This document shows positions 1 to 12,309 of a stretch of 64,000 bases of DNA, one piece after another. The position numbers and the translations under genes were made by a program. This stretch comes from Daucus carota subsp. sativus (taxonomy: Eukaryota > Streptophyta > Magnoliopsida > Apiales > Apiaceae). Where the stretch lies: assembly GCF_001625215.2 (NCBI RefSeq), contig NC_030381.2:37756689-37820688 (forward strand), read 5' to 3'. The notes below the pieces were generated by a model. That model worked only from the letters and a program-made list of their open reading frames with translations. It made no database searches and was not told where the DNA came from. Every line of letters starts with the position of its first letter. The stretch's first letter is position 1.

Positions 1-144
1 CACGTTTTCAGATATTCAGGAATAAATATCAAAGCTTTAAAATCGAGAAAGTGAAGATACAAATTTTAGAATAATATAAATATATGAAAATCCTACATTT
101 TGTTAAAGTAATCTAAAGATATTTCATAAATAATAAAAATACTA

Positions 145-379
145 CTCCCTCCATTCCAAAATAACAGTCGCTTTGACTTTGTGCACGTAGTTTAAGGTGT
201 AAAAGAAAACATGCTTCTATACATTATTTTTGAATTTTTCTTTTCCTGAATAAAAGTTTAACATCCCTATTTTTATCAAAAAAAGAAGATTTGAAAAATA
301 ATATTTAAGAATATATTTTTTATGCACCTCAAAATACGTGCAAAAAATCGAAGCGACTATTATTTTGGAACGGAGGGAG
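145..379. mobile_element. Stowaway-like MITE upstream of HMT gene
   Basis: Terminal inverted repeats begin CTCCCTCC at the left and end GGAGGGAG at the right; the inner arms (ccaaaataacagtcgctt and its complement) also pair. The element is flanked by TA on both sides (143-144 and 380-381), the target duplication expected of Tc1/mariner Stowaway elements. It is about 235 bp, has no coding capacity and lies about 200 bp upstream of the HMT start codon, so it may sit in the promoter. Confidence 0.85.
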
Positions 380-584
380 TATTAATTTGGACACATTTAA
401 TAAATTGAAATCCCTAAAATAAATAAATAAATAAATTGAAATCCCAGTCATGTATCAGCTATGAGGGGTATAAATTGAAGCAGAGGGGTGTAGTTTGAGT
501 TAGGTCAGCACCCATTCCTAAATTCACCATACTCACTTCCTGCAATTTATTAGTCCCTTTTCTCTTCTATTTTACTTGTTTCCA

Positions 585-3500
585 ATGGGCCTTGCCGACA
601 ACACTGATACGTCGTCGTTTATGACCGACTTCCTCAAAAACTCCGGCGGCGTCGCCGTCATCGACGGCGGCCTTGCGACGGAGCTGGAGCGCCACGGAGC
701 CGACCTGAATGACCCTCTCTGGAGCGCCAAATGTCTCCTCACTTCCCCTCACCTCGTTCGCTCGGTAAATTAATTACACATACATATTTAAATATATTTC
801 ATATACAAATTGATTTTATTATTAATTTTGTTGAGCATTCGAGCGATTTGTAGTTATAGTATATTAATGTGCTGCATTTTTTTAATTTAGAGTAAACTAA
901 TAGCAGTTAATAAAATACTAATAAACTACTCCGTCCCAAGAAGATACTTATAAATATTACTTTTCAAATTTTTTTATTTTGTCAAAAAATATGAAATATT
1001 TTTATACAAAACAAAATTTATTGAAAACTATTATTTATATATTATCTTCGGAATATATTGAGATTCAGAACATATTGAAATGCCTGCAAAAAGAATTTGT
1101 TCGTTCCTTTTGGTGTGGAGGGAGTTGTATAATGTATAATACTAGTTCACTTTATATTTTTTTTTATTATTTGGATAAGGTGATTAGTCTTGCATGCATG
1201 ATGCTAGTGGTGTCTGACGTGTTTTGATTTCAGTTAAGATGTTACTGTAGATGCTTGTGTGTTTGATTTGTTTTGGTTATTGTCTTTATGGTAAAAACAA
1301 GTGTAAGCTGTAAGGATTTGAAGTATGTACAAATTTGGACCACCATATGGCTGTTTCTGACAAATTTTAAATCTGCCCTTTTCTAGTCAGATTTGTAACT
1401 AGCTTTAAACTGTGTTTTAAATTTCTTCATTTGGGCAAACCCGTCTTACACCATTAGAGAGGCCTTATTGTAATACATAGCGGAGAAAGTTAAAGTCCCG
1501 GCTAGAAAATGTTCGGAACTGCACTATATTTTTTAGCAGAAGGTAGACCCATCCAAGTTATGTTTTATAGTAGAAGGTATAAAAAAATTGTGATCTGGCC
1601 TGTTAATATTATACTACCTACTATCTGCACATGATGGCTACCTGTGGCTGGTGGCCTATCTGTTTCTATAATAATCAAACCTCAAACCCTCTGAATTATG
1701 ATGAACTACTGGTGTGTTTAGAGATTTTCTTATACAACATGTGACATATATACTGGACAGTATGGACTATGGAGGGACTTATTTTTGTGTTATGGGCACT
1801 TTTGCCTTATTAAATGTCTGTTGTATCTTTTTGTCTTCTTTCCTGTTACCTATATTGTTCTAATAATGGTGCTTAAAGTTGTTAAGTAAATCTTTTGGAT
1901 TGAGGAAGCTATACTAGTCAGCCATTTACCTTACATGATCGAGATGGATTAGTGCAGAGTCCCAGTCAGAAAGTAGCGTAGTTGGAAAACCAGAAATATG
2001 TAACCAGATGTCAACAGCATAACTATCAACTATGAGTAGTTTTAAAATTAGGGCTATTAGAATGGTGCTATTAATTACTCCCTCCATCCCATTTTTCTTG
2101 TCATCCTGTCAAAACCTAATTGAATAATAAATAAGCTATATGATACCTTAAATTTTTATTATCTTTTAGAAAAATTAACAAATGTAACATGTAAAATGCA
2201 AACCTATGGATTTTTATACATGAGCTCTTTATAATTTCAATAGTTTTAAAATGCAAAACTATGGATTTTTGAGAATATGCCCATTATATATGTTTTGGAT
2301 TTGTTTCCATCGTTCTTGGATTTGTAGCATGTCTGTGCTCCACTGGCAACACAGTACTGAACATATTGTATCCATATACTGGCCAAAGTTTTTGCTGTTA
2401 CATGATTTGTGATTCTTTTAAGGTTAAGTCATTTGCTTGTTGAGCAGGTACATCTTGATTACCTTGAGGCTGGTGCTGATATCATAATTACAGCATCTTA
2501 TCAGGTAAATTATCACTGCTTGTGTGGGATATGCTCTGTACCGTGTGTGTGGAACTCACATTTAAGTTTACTTGCTTGTGGACAGGCAACACTCCAAGGT
2601 TTTCAGGCTAAAGGCTACTCTGAATTAGAAAGTGAGGCCATGCTTAAAAGAAGTGTGGAAGTTGCCTGTGAGGCAAGAGAAATATACTATGAAAAATGTC
2701 TTAAATCTACTTCTAAAGAGACGGAGGATGGGAAGATTTTTAAACATCGACCTATTATAGTTGCGGCATCTGTAGGGAGCTACGGGGCTTATTTAGCTGA
2801 TGGTTCTGAATACAGGTATCAATTAACCTGATAAGATAATCTAGGACCTCAGTTCCTTAACTTTTAAGATGAACCATAATGTCATAGTTTGTATGTAGAA
2901 ATAAATCATACATGAGAGGGAATTTCTATCTGCACCATCTATGTCATTGTGATCTATCGATCAAATCCCATGTTATGTTAATCTTGGCATGTTCTTGTAA
3001 AGTGCTTGTAATGTGGATCAGATATTATAAAAAAGGCTACATAAGTCCATCTGCGCTATACACAAGGCAAACCACGTTGGTCATTTCGCCATCTAGCAGT
3101 CTTTCAGGGTGACCCTGATGATTTTTTACAATGTAAATCAACTACCGAGTGTATAATAAATCATATAGCTTTTAATACTGTCATTTTCCTTTACTGGGGC
3201 ATGTATATTTCAGACCTTTTTAGTACTGTCACTCTCCTTCACCAGAGCAAGTGTATTTCAGACTCTGTGTCTAGGTACTCACAGACTTTGTCAATGGTTC
3301 TACGTATTTACAGTGGGGACTATGGTGAAGCTATAGATCTAGAGTATCTGAAGAACTTCCATTGCAGAAGGGTACATATTTTGGCAGAAGCTGGTGCGGA
3401 TCTGCTAGCATTTGAAACAATTCCAAATAAGCTTGAAGCCCAGGTTTTCTTAAGCTAATAACGGATTATATTTGTGATCCCTGTAGCTCTTTAAAATGCC

Positions 3501-6397
3501 GATAATTTTATTTTGTTGCAATTGCTACACTTGTTTTGGACAAGTGTTTTTAGCAATTCTGAAATGTGGGCTAAGACACCAAGCATTTTTGATAAGTTCA
3601 AAAGAACTAAGTGCCCTAGGCCTGACACAAGATATTGATATTGAATAGTTTACTGCTTGATAGGCTTTTGCTCAGCTTCTCGAGGACAAATGCATAACTA
3701 TTCCTGCATGGTTTGCCTTCAATTCTAAAGATGGTATAAATGTGGTCAGTGGTGATTCCCTGACTGACTGTGCCACAGTCGCTGATACATGCAAAAAAGT
3801 TGTTGCGGTTGGGATCAACTGCACACCTCCCAGATTTATCAGTGATCTGATTACATCTATCAAAAAGGTCGAACTTCTAAAAACTCTGATCTTTTTTCTT
3901 CTTTTTAATATCTTTCTTCATTAAACTTGCAACTCTTGTCTTACCACTTGTAGAGCTTTGGTGGTAAAGAGTTTTAGGTCTTATATGGGCTTGAATCGTT
4001 AGTTGTGAGATTGTAAGGGAGTATGACATGATTCATACTGGAAAGGGAGATATCAATAGAATTTTAGCCAATTGCCCAATTATTGAGTTGTTTTTATGTA
4101 CCCCAAATTAATTTGGTTAGGTCAAGCATGGTTTTAGGAGAAAGGAATAAGCCGTCAAATTACTGTGTAGAACCTTCCACTTCCGAAAGCTAATATTGTT
4201 TCAACCAAGGGCGGACCCAAGTTGTGCTAAGAGTACATAATTCTTAACCTTTTTTCCCCATGCAATATTAAATAGTTCCCTATATATTGTAGTATGCTGT
4301 GGGTCGAGTGAAGTGTTCAAATGTAATTTTGCAAAGCCAGTCAGTCAAGCATTTGATCCACCTTTTGTTTCTCCATAGCTTATCGATCTTTGTCTTGTAT
4401 TTTTTTTATTAGATCTGCTTTCTTTTGTTAATTTGCCTACATCCCTTTATTGCTATTTATTAGGCTCATATAATCAGATTTACTTCTTTTTTTACCATTC
4501 CACATGTGTTTGTATATTTCCATTATATCATTTCTTATACCTGAACTATTATCAATACGACTAGATAGTACATAAAATTATTATATTTTCATATTACATA
4601 GGCTACATATTCTAGAAATTTATATTAGTAGTATTTTGCGGTAAACCTTCTAATTTAAAAATATAATAAAATTATAGCTGTTCATTAAATTTTAAATTTT
4701 AACTTGTTAAAAGAACAATCTGTTAGTTATTTAGGAAGATTGAGAGAGGTAAATATTATGAGAATCATTTTTAAAAGCTAGATATATCATATATGTTTCA
4801 TTTCGTGTAACTTGAAGCACTTGCTATTATTGTACTTCTTGCAGTTTATTCCTTCTTGGTATTGTTTATGCATATGGGGATCTCAAGTCAACCACTAAAC
4901 TTAAGCAGAGGATAGATATCTTGCGAGTTCCTTATTTTGCACTTGTTTCTTTTACTTTTGATTGTTAATTAACTGAAGGCTATGTTTACTTGGAAGGACT
5001 ATAATCCCTTCACTATTTATAACATGTACTCATATTTTTAATTTAACCCCTTACATGGTCCTACGAACAAGTTTTGATCACTTTGTAGTTCATTTGGGGG
5101 CTTATTTGATATCGGAGGAATGAAGATAATAGTTTCGTCCATTTAATACGTTAGGATTGTAATATATATATAAATGAGAGTTAATAAAGGAGAAGTCCCG
5201 GGGATCATAATCCCATTAAATAAACGTGCTCAAAGTTTCTTAATAGTTGCTATAGGGTATATTTCTCATCTCAACTCTATCTTTATTGTAGGTGACAACA
5301 AAGCCGATACTTATATATCCAAACAGTGGAGAGACTTATGACGCCCAGAAGAAAGAGTGGGTGGTGAGTTTTTCCCTACAGCTGAAGTATGGTACTGAAT
5401 AATATTTGTGAATTGCCATGTTTTCTTTCTTTCTTTCTTTTCTCTAATAAAAAAATTGCATAAGATTTTTTCAACAATAAAAGGCCCAAAATAATTAAAA
5501 ATTTAAAGTATTTAACAAAAGAAGACATCGCCAAATTTGAGGTGCGCGGTATAGCTATTATATATGAAAATGGTTTAATATAATATGCGCCTATTCTAAG
5601 CAGTTATAAGGGATGAACCATTACATCATTGGTGTTTCTTTTTTTTGTTATGCACTTAGTTTTCTGGAAATTTGTGCCATTTTTCTTCATTATTCGTCTA
5701 CTAGTTATAATAAAAAATTGTGCTGGCAAGTGTCTGAATACATCAATCTTATTAACGATAATGGAATCTGGCATTGTGCAGTGTTTCACTATGTAACAGA
5801 ACACTTTGCAAGTTTGAATCAAATATGTTCTAAGGTAGTATATGCTGAGTGTTGACGGTGTCCTTTATTGGCTAAAACTTGTCGCTGCTTATCTTTTTGT
5901 ATCATCTATATGCTCTACATATATAATCGTACTTGCATCATGACTTCACTTGCAGGGTTTATAGCCTAAATTTATTAGAGTACATGATTCAGTTATCTTT
6001 TAGCGGTGTTACATGCATCGTTATTCTTTCACCGCCCCCTTTGTTGTAAATATAAAGTTTACGCAGTTTTAAGTTACCTCGGTGAACCAATTGCATCAGG
6101 GATAATTATGTTTCCCTTGACATACTGAAGCTGTTGACATGTCATTTTAGCCGTAATTACTTTTTTAAGCAGCCTCTTATTATCACTTCTGCATTTTGAT
6201 ACACCTTAATTTACGTCGGTTGTTATGTTTCAACTCTTTGATTGCAGCAAAATACAGGAGTGCCAGATGACGACTTTGTTTCATACGTGAACAAATGGTG
6301 TGAAATAGGAGCTTCTCTTGTAGGAGGTTGCTGCAGAACTACACCCTACACTATCAGAGGCATTTATAGGACTCTAGCTTCGAGATCGGTCTCGTGA
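585..6397 (+). CDS. HMT2: homocysteine S-methyltransferase, HMT2 type (7 exons)
   Basis: Transfers a methyl group from S-methylmethionine (or S-adenosylmethionine) to homocysteine to give methionine, part of the plant SMM cycle; expected in the cytosol. Exons by phase-consistent GT-AG joins: 585-764, 2448-2504, 2586-2815, 3314-3443, 3664-3867, 5292-5363, 6248-6397, giving 340 residues, the usual family length. The N-terminal barrel motif VIDGGLATELERHGADL is near residues 24-42. SVGSYGAYLADGSEY is near 141-155. The zinc site consists of Cys252 in VGINCTPP and Cys319-Cys320 in GGCCRTTP. The ATG at 585 is chosen because it opens the conserved reading frame; there is no upstream in-frame ATG. 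Introns 1 (about 1.7 kb) and 5 (about 1.4 kb) are long, and intron 1 carries MITE relics. The sequence resembles HMT2 more than HMT1/3 from memory. No breaks are seen. Confidence 0.93.
929..1124. mobile_element. degenerate Stowaway-like MITE in HMT intron 1
   Basis: The left end reads ctactccgtcccaag and the right end ggtgtggagggagttgta, an imperfect inverted repeat of the same CTCCRTCC type as the element at 145-379, about 196 bp apart in AT-rich DNA. Boundaries are approximate because the ends have decayed. Confidence 0.55.
2078..2130. repeat. truncated MITE end in HMT intron 1
   Basis: CTCCCTCCATCCCATTTTTC preceded by TA matches a Stowaway terminal repeat, but no matching opposite end is found in the next few hundred bases. 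It is probably a one-ended relic. The right limit is arbitrary. Confidence 0.4.
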
Positions 6398-6861
6398 ACG
6401 TGATCAAGCAGGGAAAACAACCAAAAGTTGATTAAGAGGTCTAGTTTCAGCTTATAGTCTTATACTGTTCAGATCCCCTTTATGGGATTTAAATTCTATA
6501 TTTGGTTGCCAAGAAATATTTTTTTTTTCTCACCAATTAAATTGGGAGGATAGAAGGTTGATCCAATATTTGGATGCAGAATATGATATGTTGAATTGTT
6601 GAGGGTCTGATAGTATGTACTATGTACTATGAGAAATTCAAATTTTAGTAATATGATCTTTTTTATGTTTGTTCGAGTCGATTATTTTTGTAGATGTCGT
6701 ATGATTTTTTATTATTGAATTAATTCCTATTTAAAACATGAAATCATTACATTGGTTGCAAATATAAATATTAATACATATAGCTGACGTTCAAATCACA
6801 AATACAGTTTATACAAGCGTCCTAACTATGGTACCAATGTGTTTCATTTTGCATTCTGGCC

Positions 6862-9440
6862 TTAATATTTTGGAATAAAAGGCTCTGTATCAACCTTGAC
6901 ACTTGTACTTGCAGAAGAGCTCATAGAAGCTGAAGTAAGCTCCCAAAGCCCATTCAGATAATTCACCGGATAATCAATCTCTTCATAGTGCTGTTCATCA
7001 CTAGCAAATCTGTTTGACAAGTTAATGTTCTCCAGCTCTGCTGCAACTTGTTTCATCGTAGGCCTTTTTCTGCCGCTCAAGTTCAAGCATCTATACGCGA
7101 TGTTAGCAAATGTTGTGATCTCTTCTCTCGGACCCTCTTTGGCAACTTGGGGATCAATAATGTCAAATATTCGGTTCTCTTTCATTGTCTCTATGAAATG
7201 TGTTGCCAGACTTCGTCCCTCGTCTTGAGCTCTAGGCGCCATACTTGGCTTTTGTCCTGTCAAGAGCTCAACAAGAACTACCCCGAAGCTATAAACATCA
7301 CTTTTATCCGTATATTGACTAGACTGGAAGTACTCTGGATCCAAGTAACCAAATGTACCTTGCACTCGTGTTGTCAGGTGAGTTTGATCAATAGCTATCG
7401 ACTTGGAAGTTCCAAAGTCTGCCATTTTTGCTCTATACTTTACATCTAAAAGTATATTTGAAGACTTGATATCGCGATGATATATTGGAATCGATGCAGC
7501 TGAGTGTAGATAGAAGAGAGCTCCTGCAATTTCTATAGCGACACGGACACGGAGATCCCATGTAAGTGGAAAGTCTTCACTGTAGTCATGAATGTACTCG
7601 AAAAGTGTTCCATTCGGTATGAACTCGTAAACCAGTAAAGGGACATCAGTCTCCAAGCAGCATCCATGTAACTTTACTATATTTCGGTGGTTTATTTTCG
7701 ACAAAAGTACAACCTCGTTTATAAATTGTTCCTGCTTGCTTTCATCTTCTATCTTGGACTTCTTCACGGCTACTATTCTTCCATCTGTCAACATTCCTTT
7801 ATAGACGGTTCCTTGTCCTCCTTGCCCGAGGATTCGATCCGTGATATAGTGGTCAGTTGCTGTCTCCAGCTCATTCGAAGTGAACAGCTTTGTTGTGTCG
7901 ACATTACCTTCACTAGAGGACACTTGCTGATGTAATAGCAGACCACCGTTTCTCTCAAAATTTTCAGCCTTGAGTTTTCGTGTTTTTCTTCGTTTCACTA
8001 CTTTGCACAACCACCATGTAGCTGCCGATATCAATAGCACTCCTAGACCACCACAAGTAGCTGCAGTAGAGATCAATATGAAAGAGATCAGGAACGTAAA
8101 TGGAGTCAGAAACCGTTCTGTGACATCTTAAGCACATACCTATTGCTAAGATTATGGGAGCTTTCTTCACGTTGGATACATCGATGCACTTATGTGCAAT
8201 AGCTTCATACCCATGATTGCATAAGCAATTGTAGCTTCCTGGCGTATTTTGACAGATCTGCTCACATCCGTTGGGTACTGCACACTCGTCGATATCTATC
8301 ATGAAAAGATTTGTCAGATATATGTGAGTTGGACTGAGTGAATGAGATCATGTATCTACTTGCAGGAAAGCTCATGGTCTGTTTGGAAACTTGGATTTCA
8401 TTTGAAATTCTGGATTTGATAAAATTACATGTTTGGATACAAAAAAAAAAAAAAAAATTGGATTTGAATTTCATTTGTAATCCAGGACATTCAAATGCTA
8501 GTATAAAGCTGAGAATTTGAAATGACGTCTCAAATCATGTCATTTGAAATTCAAAATTTGAAATGAAATACACGTTCCTGAACATAATCCAAATTTATTT
8601 TTATAAATATATTACCTTGACATCCATTGGGCAAATAAGGATTCCCTTCATAGCCATCCTTGCAAGAACACAAGCTTAGACTCCTGCACTCAGTATTATT
8701 TCCACACAAATAGCTGTCTCCGGAGTCATTGGTGTTTCTGACTGCGCGACAGTACTCTCCAAGTCTCCAATCTAGAACAGCAGGAACATGACCCATAGTT
8801 TTGACTATGTTGTTGTCTCCTAAGTTCCTGAACCAAATCTGATTTGCAATGAATGCATACCTGCAACCTTTATCATCAATACTACTAGTATCATTTATGC
8901 TCATTAAAGATGTGGTGAAATTCCACAGTTCTGGAGGAATTATAGACTGACAGCAGTTTATGCCGTAACAACTGTTTTCTGATCCACTAGTATTGCAGAA
9001 TGACATGCATGGACATTCGACCCTAATGTGGTCATTAGAGCAAGATTGCCGCATCCCATTGCAGTGAACCGATTTCGAGTTGCTGAGAATGAAAATGGGC
9101 GAAATATAGATGTTACTCTCTCAGTTCGACTTCCATTGGTATCACAGTCTTCGAAAACTGTATAGTTGACGTCAAGCGTGCCTGTGGTTACTGATATGTT
9201 GAGAACCTCAAGAACGTCGTGATAAAGATAAGGTCTTGGGGGATTGCCATGGCAATCTATCTCGAACCTCGGGTCAGCTGAACAATTGGTTCCAATTCCG
9301 AATGGCTACGAAATTGTAACATTGCCACATTTTTCTTGACATTCAGGCTTTGCAACAGAACTTTCTTGAGCAGAAGCATCTTGTGTTAACAGGGATAGTA
9401 TTTTTAGGTGTAGCAGTAATCGTATAGCCATCTTTGCCAT
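6862..9440 (-). pseudogene. wall-associated receptor kinase (WAK/WAKL), disrupted in the extracellular exon
   Basis: WAKs link pectin in the cell wall to cytoplasmic signalling. Exons on the minus strand: 9440-8616, 8295-8140 and 8060-6862, with phase-consistent GT-AG introns (the second only 79 bp). Exon 1 encodes a signal peptide (MAKMAIRLLLHLKILSLL), then a galacturonan-binding domain start (CQEKCGNVTI) followed by PFGIGTNCSADPRFEIDC. Exon 2 is a calcium-binding EGF module ([15 protein letters not shown]). Exon 3 has a membrane segment ([16 protein letters not shown]) and an RD-type kinase: [11 protein letters not shown] loop, AVKKS lysine, [23 protein letters not shown]. Two lesions lie in exon 1: an in-frame TAG at 9306-9308, where the family has Tyr in YPFGIG, and a frameshift at about 9005-9050 between GCGNLALMTTLGSN and CMSFCNTSGSENSC. 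The kinase half is fully open. It is probably a recent pseudogene; a base-calling error or expression of the kinase half alone remain possible. Confidence 0.85.
8370..8575. repeat. MITE-like insertion in WAK intron 1
   Basis: The intron between 8616 and 8295 contains GTCTGTTTGGAAACTTGG followed by alternating copies and complements of ttgaaattc/gaatttcaa and an A17 run, a texture common in plant hAT or Harbinger MITEs that begin (G)GTCTGTTTGG. The right terminus is not clear. Confidence 0.4.
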
Positions 9441-10390
9441 CCTCCTATTCATTTTTGATAAATGTATAGCACATCTAAATTTGTTTAGGCATTTGCCACA
9501 TTTATATGTAGGGAAATTTCTATGTTCTATGAAGAAGTCAACTGTTATAATAAAAGGGGCATTTGGATGGTAGGTGAGAATCATAATCCCGAATGGGAAT
9601 GAGGAGTATAAGATAACAATCTTTAAACAGTACAGAAGGAATGATTCACCCACCAAGTGGAAATGAGATTCCCTTTGCATAAGGTAAAATTGTTAACTCA
9701 AACCCGTCCGTTAACAGGGCTTAGAGAACCATGAACAAAACACAACTTTAGTCGTGCTTCACGCTATGTTAAAAAATAGTAAGATAAATTTTCTGGGCAA
9801 TTATCTTACAACACGCAGGAGAATGTACTTTTCTCAAAATGTATATTGTTTTTATATGCTTGCTTGTGTTAATTGTTTTATAAGTAGTGTGATAACTTCA
9901 TTTAGTCTGACTTTGATTATTTAACATGTTCAGTCAGACTCCAACTTGATCTTGACAGCGAGAACTGAACGATACCAACTTGTTTGAGAACTACTTAAAA
10001 AACAAAAACTCATAATTTATATCAGAAAACTCATGTCAACTTGATTCTTACAAGTTCCAAAAGATTTGTAAGCAAATGACTCATGTCTTTGTTAAAATTA
10101 TCCGACTCACAATTATTATGTTGATCGACTACATGCTTAACTGTTTGACGACAGAATTATCAGAGATTTTAGTTTCTTATTATGTAAAGTAAAATTGTAA
10201 GATTCGTTTCTCAGCAGTTAATTACATAACCTGAAGAGTGATGGCTGAAGCCTTTGTTTTGCCCGGACAGTCATTTATAAACAGAATGTGTACAGAAACC
10301 AACTTCATGAATCATGAGATGCCATTTTGTTAGTCTGCAAGATCATACCTGAAGATGCAGTTTGAAATGAACAAAAGGGCTAAACAACAG
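9441..10390. other. upstream region of the WAK gene, no gene seen
   Basis: AT-rich. About 9553-9680 carries a G/C-punctuated stretch (gggcatttggatgg ... ccaccaagtgg) that resembles a worn MITE. No open frame of note is seen on either strand beyond the WAK exon extension. Confidence 0.5.
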
Positions 10391-10786
10391 TAGCAAGTCC
10401 AATGCTAGATGCTATATATATATTGCTATTGCTATAATATAGCACCAAAAAGTGTTTTTTGGTGCTAAAATAAAACTTGCACTCCAATGCTAAGTTTTAT
10501 AACTAGTTTCAAATTTAACCAACTCATTAACTTTTACCTAACTTCTATATAGAACCAACTCATTAACTTTTACCCAACTCATTAACTCATTAACTAGTTT
10601 CCAATTTCTAGTTATTGATGATGTGGCAACATGGATGGATCCATCTTTGGTTTCAAATATAGAACTAAGGATGCATCTATGCATGGATGCATCCAAATAT
10701 AGCACCCCTTTGGAGTTGAGTTTTTTTACTTTTGATACTATAATATAGCAATAGAACCAAGTATAGCATTGCATTGGAGTTGCTCT
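10391..10786. mobile_element. MITE with AGCAAxTCCAATGC inverted ends
   Basis: The left end AGCAAGTCCAATGCTAGATG and the complement of the right end (AGCAACTCCAATGCAATGC) match with few differences. The interior is AT-rich with more self-complementary arms (tagcaccaaaaagtgttttttggtgcta). It is about 395 bp without coding capacity. The superfamily is unassigned because no clean target duplication was found. Confidence 0.6.
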
Positions 10787-10803
10787 AAGGCTCTGAGCTT
10801 CAT

Positions 10804-10938
10804 TTTTTGACAAATATGGCTTATAGCCTTACAAATGAGTATCTGTTCTAAGATATTCTCGAGATGAGCCAGGGTCGAACCCAAGACCTGGGACGACAGA
10901 GGATAAGCCCTTAACCACTAGGCTATCCAACCGTGCTC
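10804..10938 (-). mobile_element. tRNA-derived SINE with 16-bp target duplication
   Basis: On the minus strand the head carries RNA polymerase III promoter boxes: an A box TAGCCTAGTGG and, about 35 nt later, a B box GGTTCGACCCT. It ends in a short A-rich tail (seen as cattttttga on the plus strand). The element is bounded by identical copies of AGGCTCTGAGCTTCAT at 10788-10803 and 10939-10954. Length is about 135 bp. It landed at the right end of the MITE at 10391-10786. Confidence 0.85.
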
Positions 10939-10954
10939 AGGCTCTGAGCTTCAT

Positions 10955-11272
10955 GAAGAAGATGAGATTGAAAATTTTCTCTACGAGTTGAAGAGAGAGC
11001 CAAGGATATTATTGTTATTATTATTCTATTAGAAATGAAATATTAATAATTGTATTGCTCCCAATTTTATCCGTCGGTCAATATTATTCAACCGGTATGC
11101 TTAATATATAACAATTTCCTTGATATATAATGTGTTTTGTTAAAATTTTTTATTATCAATTAAGTCAAGATATTTAAAAATTCCGTCAGTATAATCAGTT
11201 TCTATTTCTGTTAAAATTACAATATAAATGATAAAATTACAAACGTTATAAATAACTCGTGCATAGCACATG
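10955..11272. other. AT-rich spacer, no feature seen
   Basis: About 320 bp of AT-rich DNA between the SINE and the next MITE, with no open frame or repeat recognised. Confidence 0.5.
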
Positions 11273-11646
11273 TTAGAGCATCTCCAATGGACCTGTAAGA
11301 TATTATGTAAAATTTATTGAACCTGTAAGACATTTTGCTTCGATGGTATTAACTATATTGGTTGGTGATAATTTAAAAATAGTATGTTATTAATATTTTG
11401 GATTGTTATAAATAGAATATATCATTTTAATACGGTAATAAGTGATGTGTAATTTTCCAACAGATTTTCTTACAGACCTGTAGCGGATCGACAAATATAA
11501 TCATCCGTAGGAGGTTGGCTATAATTATAGATAACAGGTGGGAATAGTTGAAGCGTAAATTTTTGAAGCCATTGGTTATAATTATTATTTTTGGTATGAC
11601 AACTAGGATTTTAGCTAAGGGGTCTTCATGGTTGGAGATGCTCTAA
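11273..11646. mobile_element. MITE with TTAGAGCATCTCCAA inverted ends
   Basis: The left end TTAGAGCATCTCCAATGG and the right end GGTTGGAGATGCTCTAA form a perfect 15-bp terminal inverted repeat around 374 bp of AT-rich DNA. The TTA/TAA edges suggest a Harbinger or related origin, but a clear target duplication is not visible, so the superfamily stays open. Confidence 0.75.
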
Positions 11647-12049
11647 GCTAGCAGGTTATTAAAAGTGTTTGGATAATTTAATTGATAAGTCAACTGAGTA
11701 GTTTTTTTTGAGTAAAAGTCAACTGAGTAGTTAGTAATTTAAATTTATAAATTCATAATAAATAAAATAATGGATATAAAATAAATTCTATTAATAAATA
11801 AATTTTATTATACATTAAAAATTTAAAATTTTCATAATGTAATAAATATAAATCATTTAAAAAACGAAAAAAATAATATTTATCACTTACAGCTTTTAGT
11901 TTCAAAAACGTAAAAGAAGCACCTCTCTACTTTTTTTTTTCCCAAAAATGTCCAGAAAATAAAAATAATTTAAAATACTAAAAAGAAGCTTATCGAAGTG
12001 TATCACTTTCCTAATAAAAATACTTTCCTATTGGCTAAAGCGGCAAACC

Positions 12050-12122
12050 CTAATTGAAAAATAAGCTGCATTACACAAGCAGCAGGCAAGAAGTCTGCAG
12101 ACACTCTCAAGACCTCAATCAG
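12050..12122 (+). other. probable 5'UTR exon of BUD32
   Basis: The stretch ends gacctcaatcag followed by the strong donor gtatgt at 12123, and a matching acceptor (ttagcag) lies at 13363, ten bases before the BUD32 start codon. This implies a noncoding first exon and a roughly 1.2-kb leader intron. The 5' limit is a guess. Confidence 0.5.
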
Positions 12123-12309
12123 GTATGTATGTATGTAACAACGTATCTATTGTATTTGTTTCCCCCATCAATGGATATTCAACAGTCCTGTAATTTGTGA
12201 AATACTAAATTCAAATTATTTGATTTTGCTAATACAAAATAGTTCGGTTTCTATGTATGAATCCTTAATTAAGAAATATTGTATGTTTTTCAGCATCTAC
12301 TAATTGTCA

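Noticed and set aside
7025-7935. Plus-strand frames opposite the WAK kinase exon
   Set aside because: Antisense shadows of the conserved kinase reading frame.
8061-8139. Apparent frameshift between the EGF and membrane parts of the WAK gene
   Set aside because: Explained by a clean 79-bp GT-AG intron with matching phase, not a mutation.
10860-10938. Functional tRNA gene at the SINE head
   Set aside because: Pol III boxes are present but the acceptor and anticodon stems do not pair, and the unit is bounded by a retroposition target duplication.
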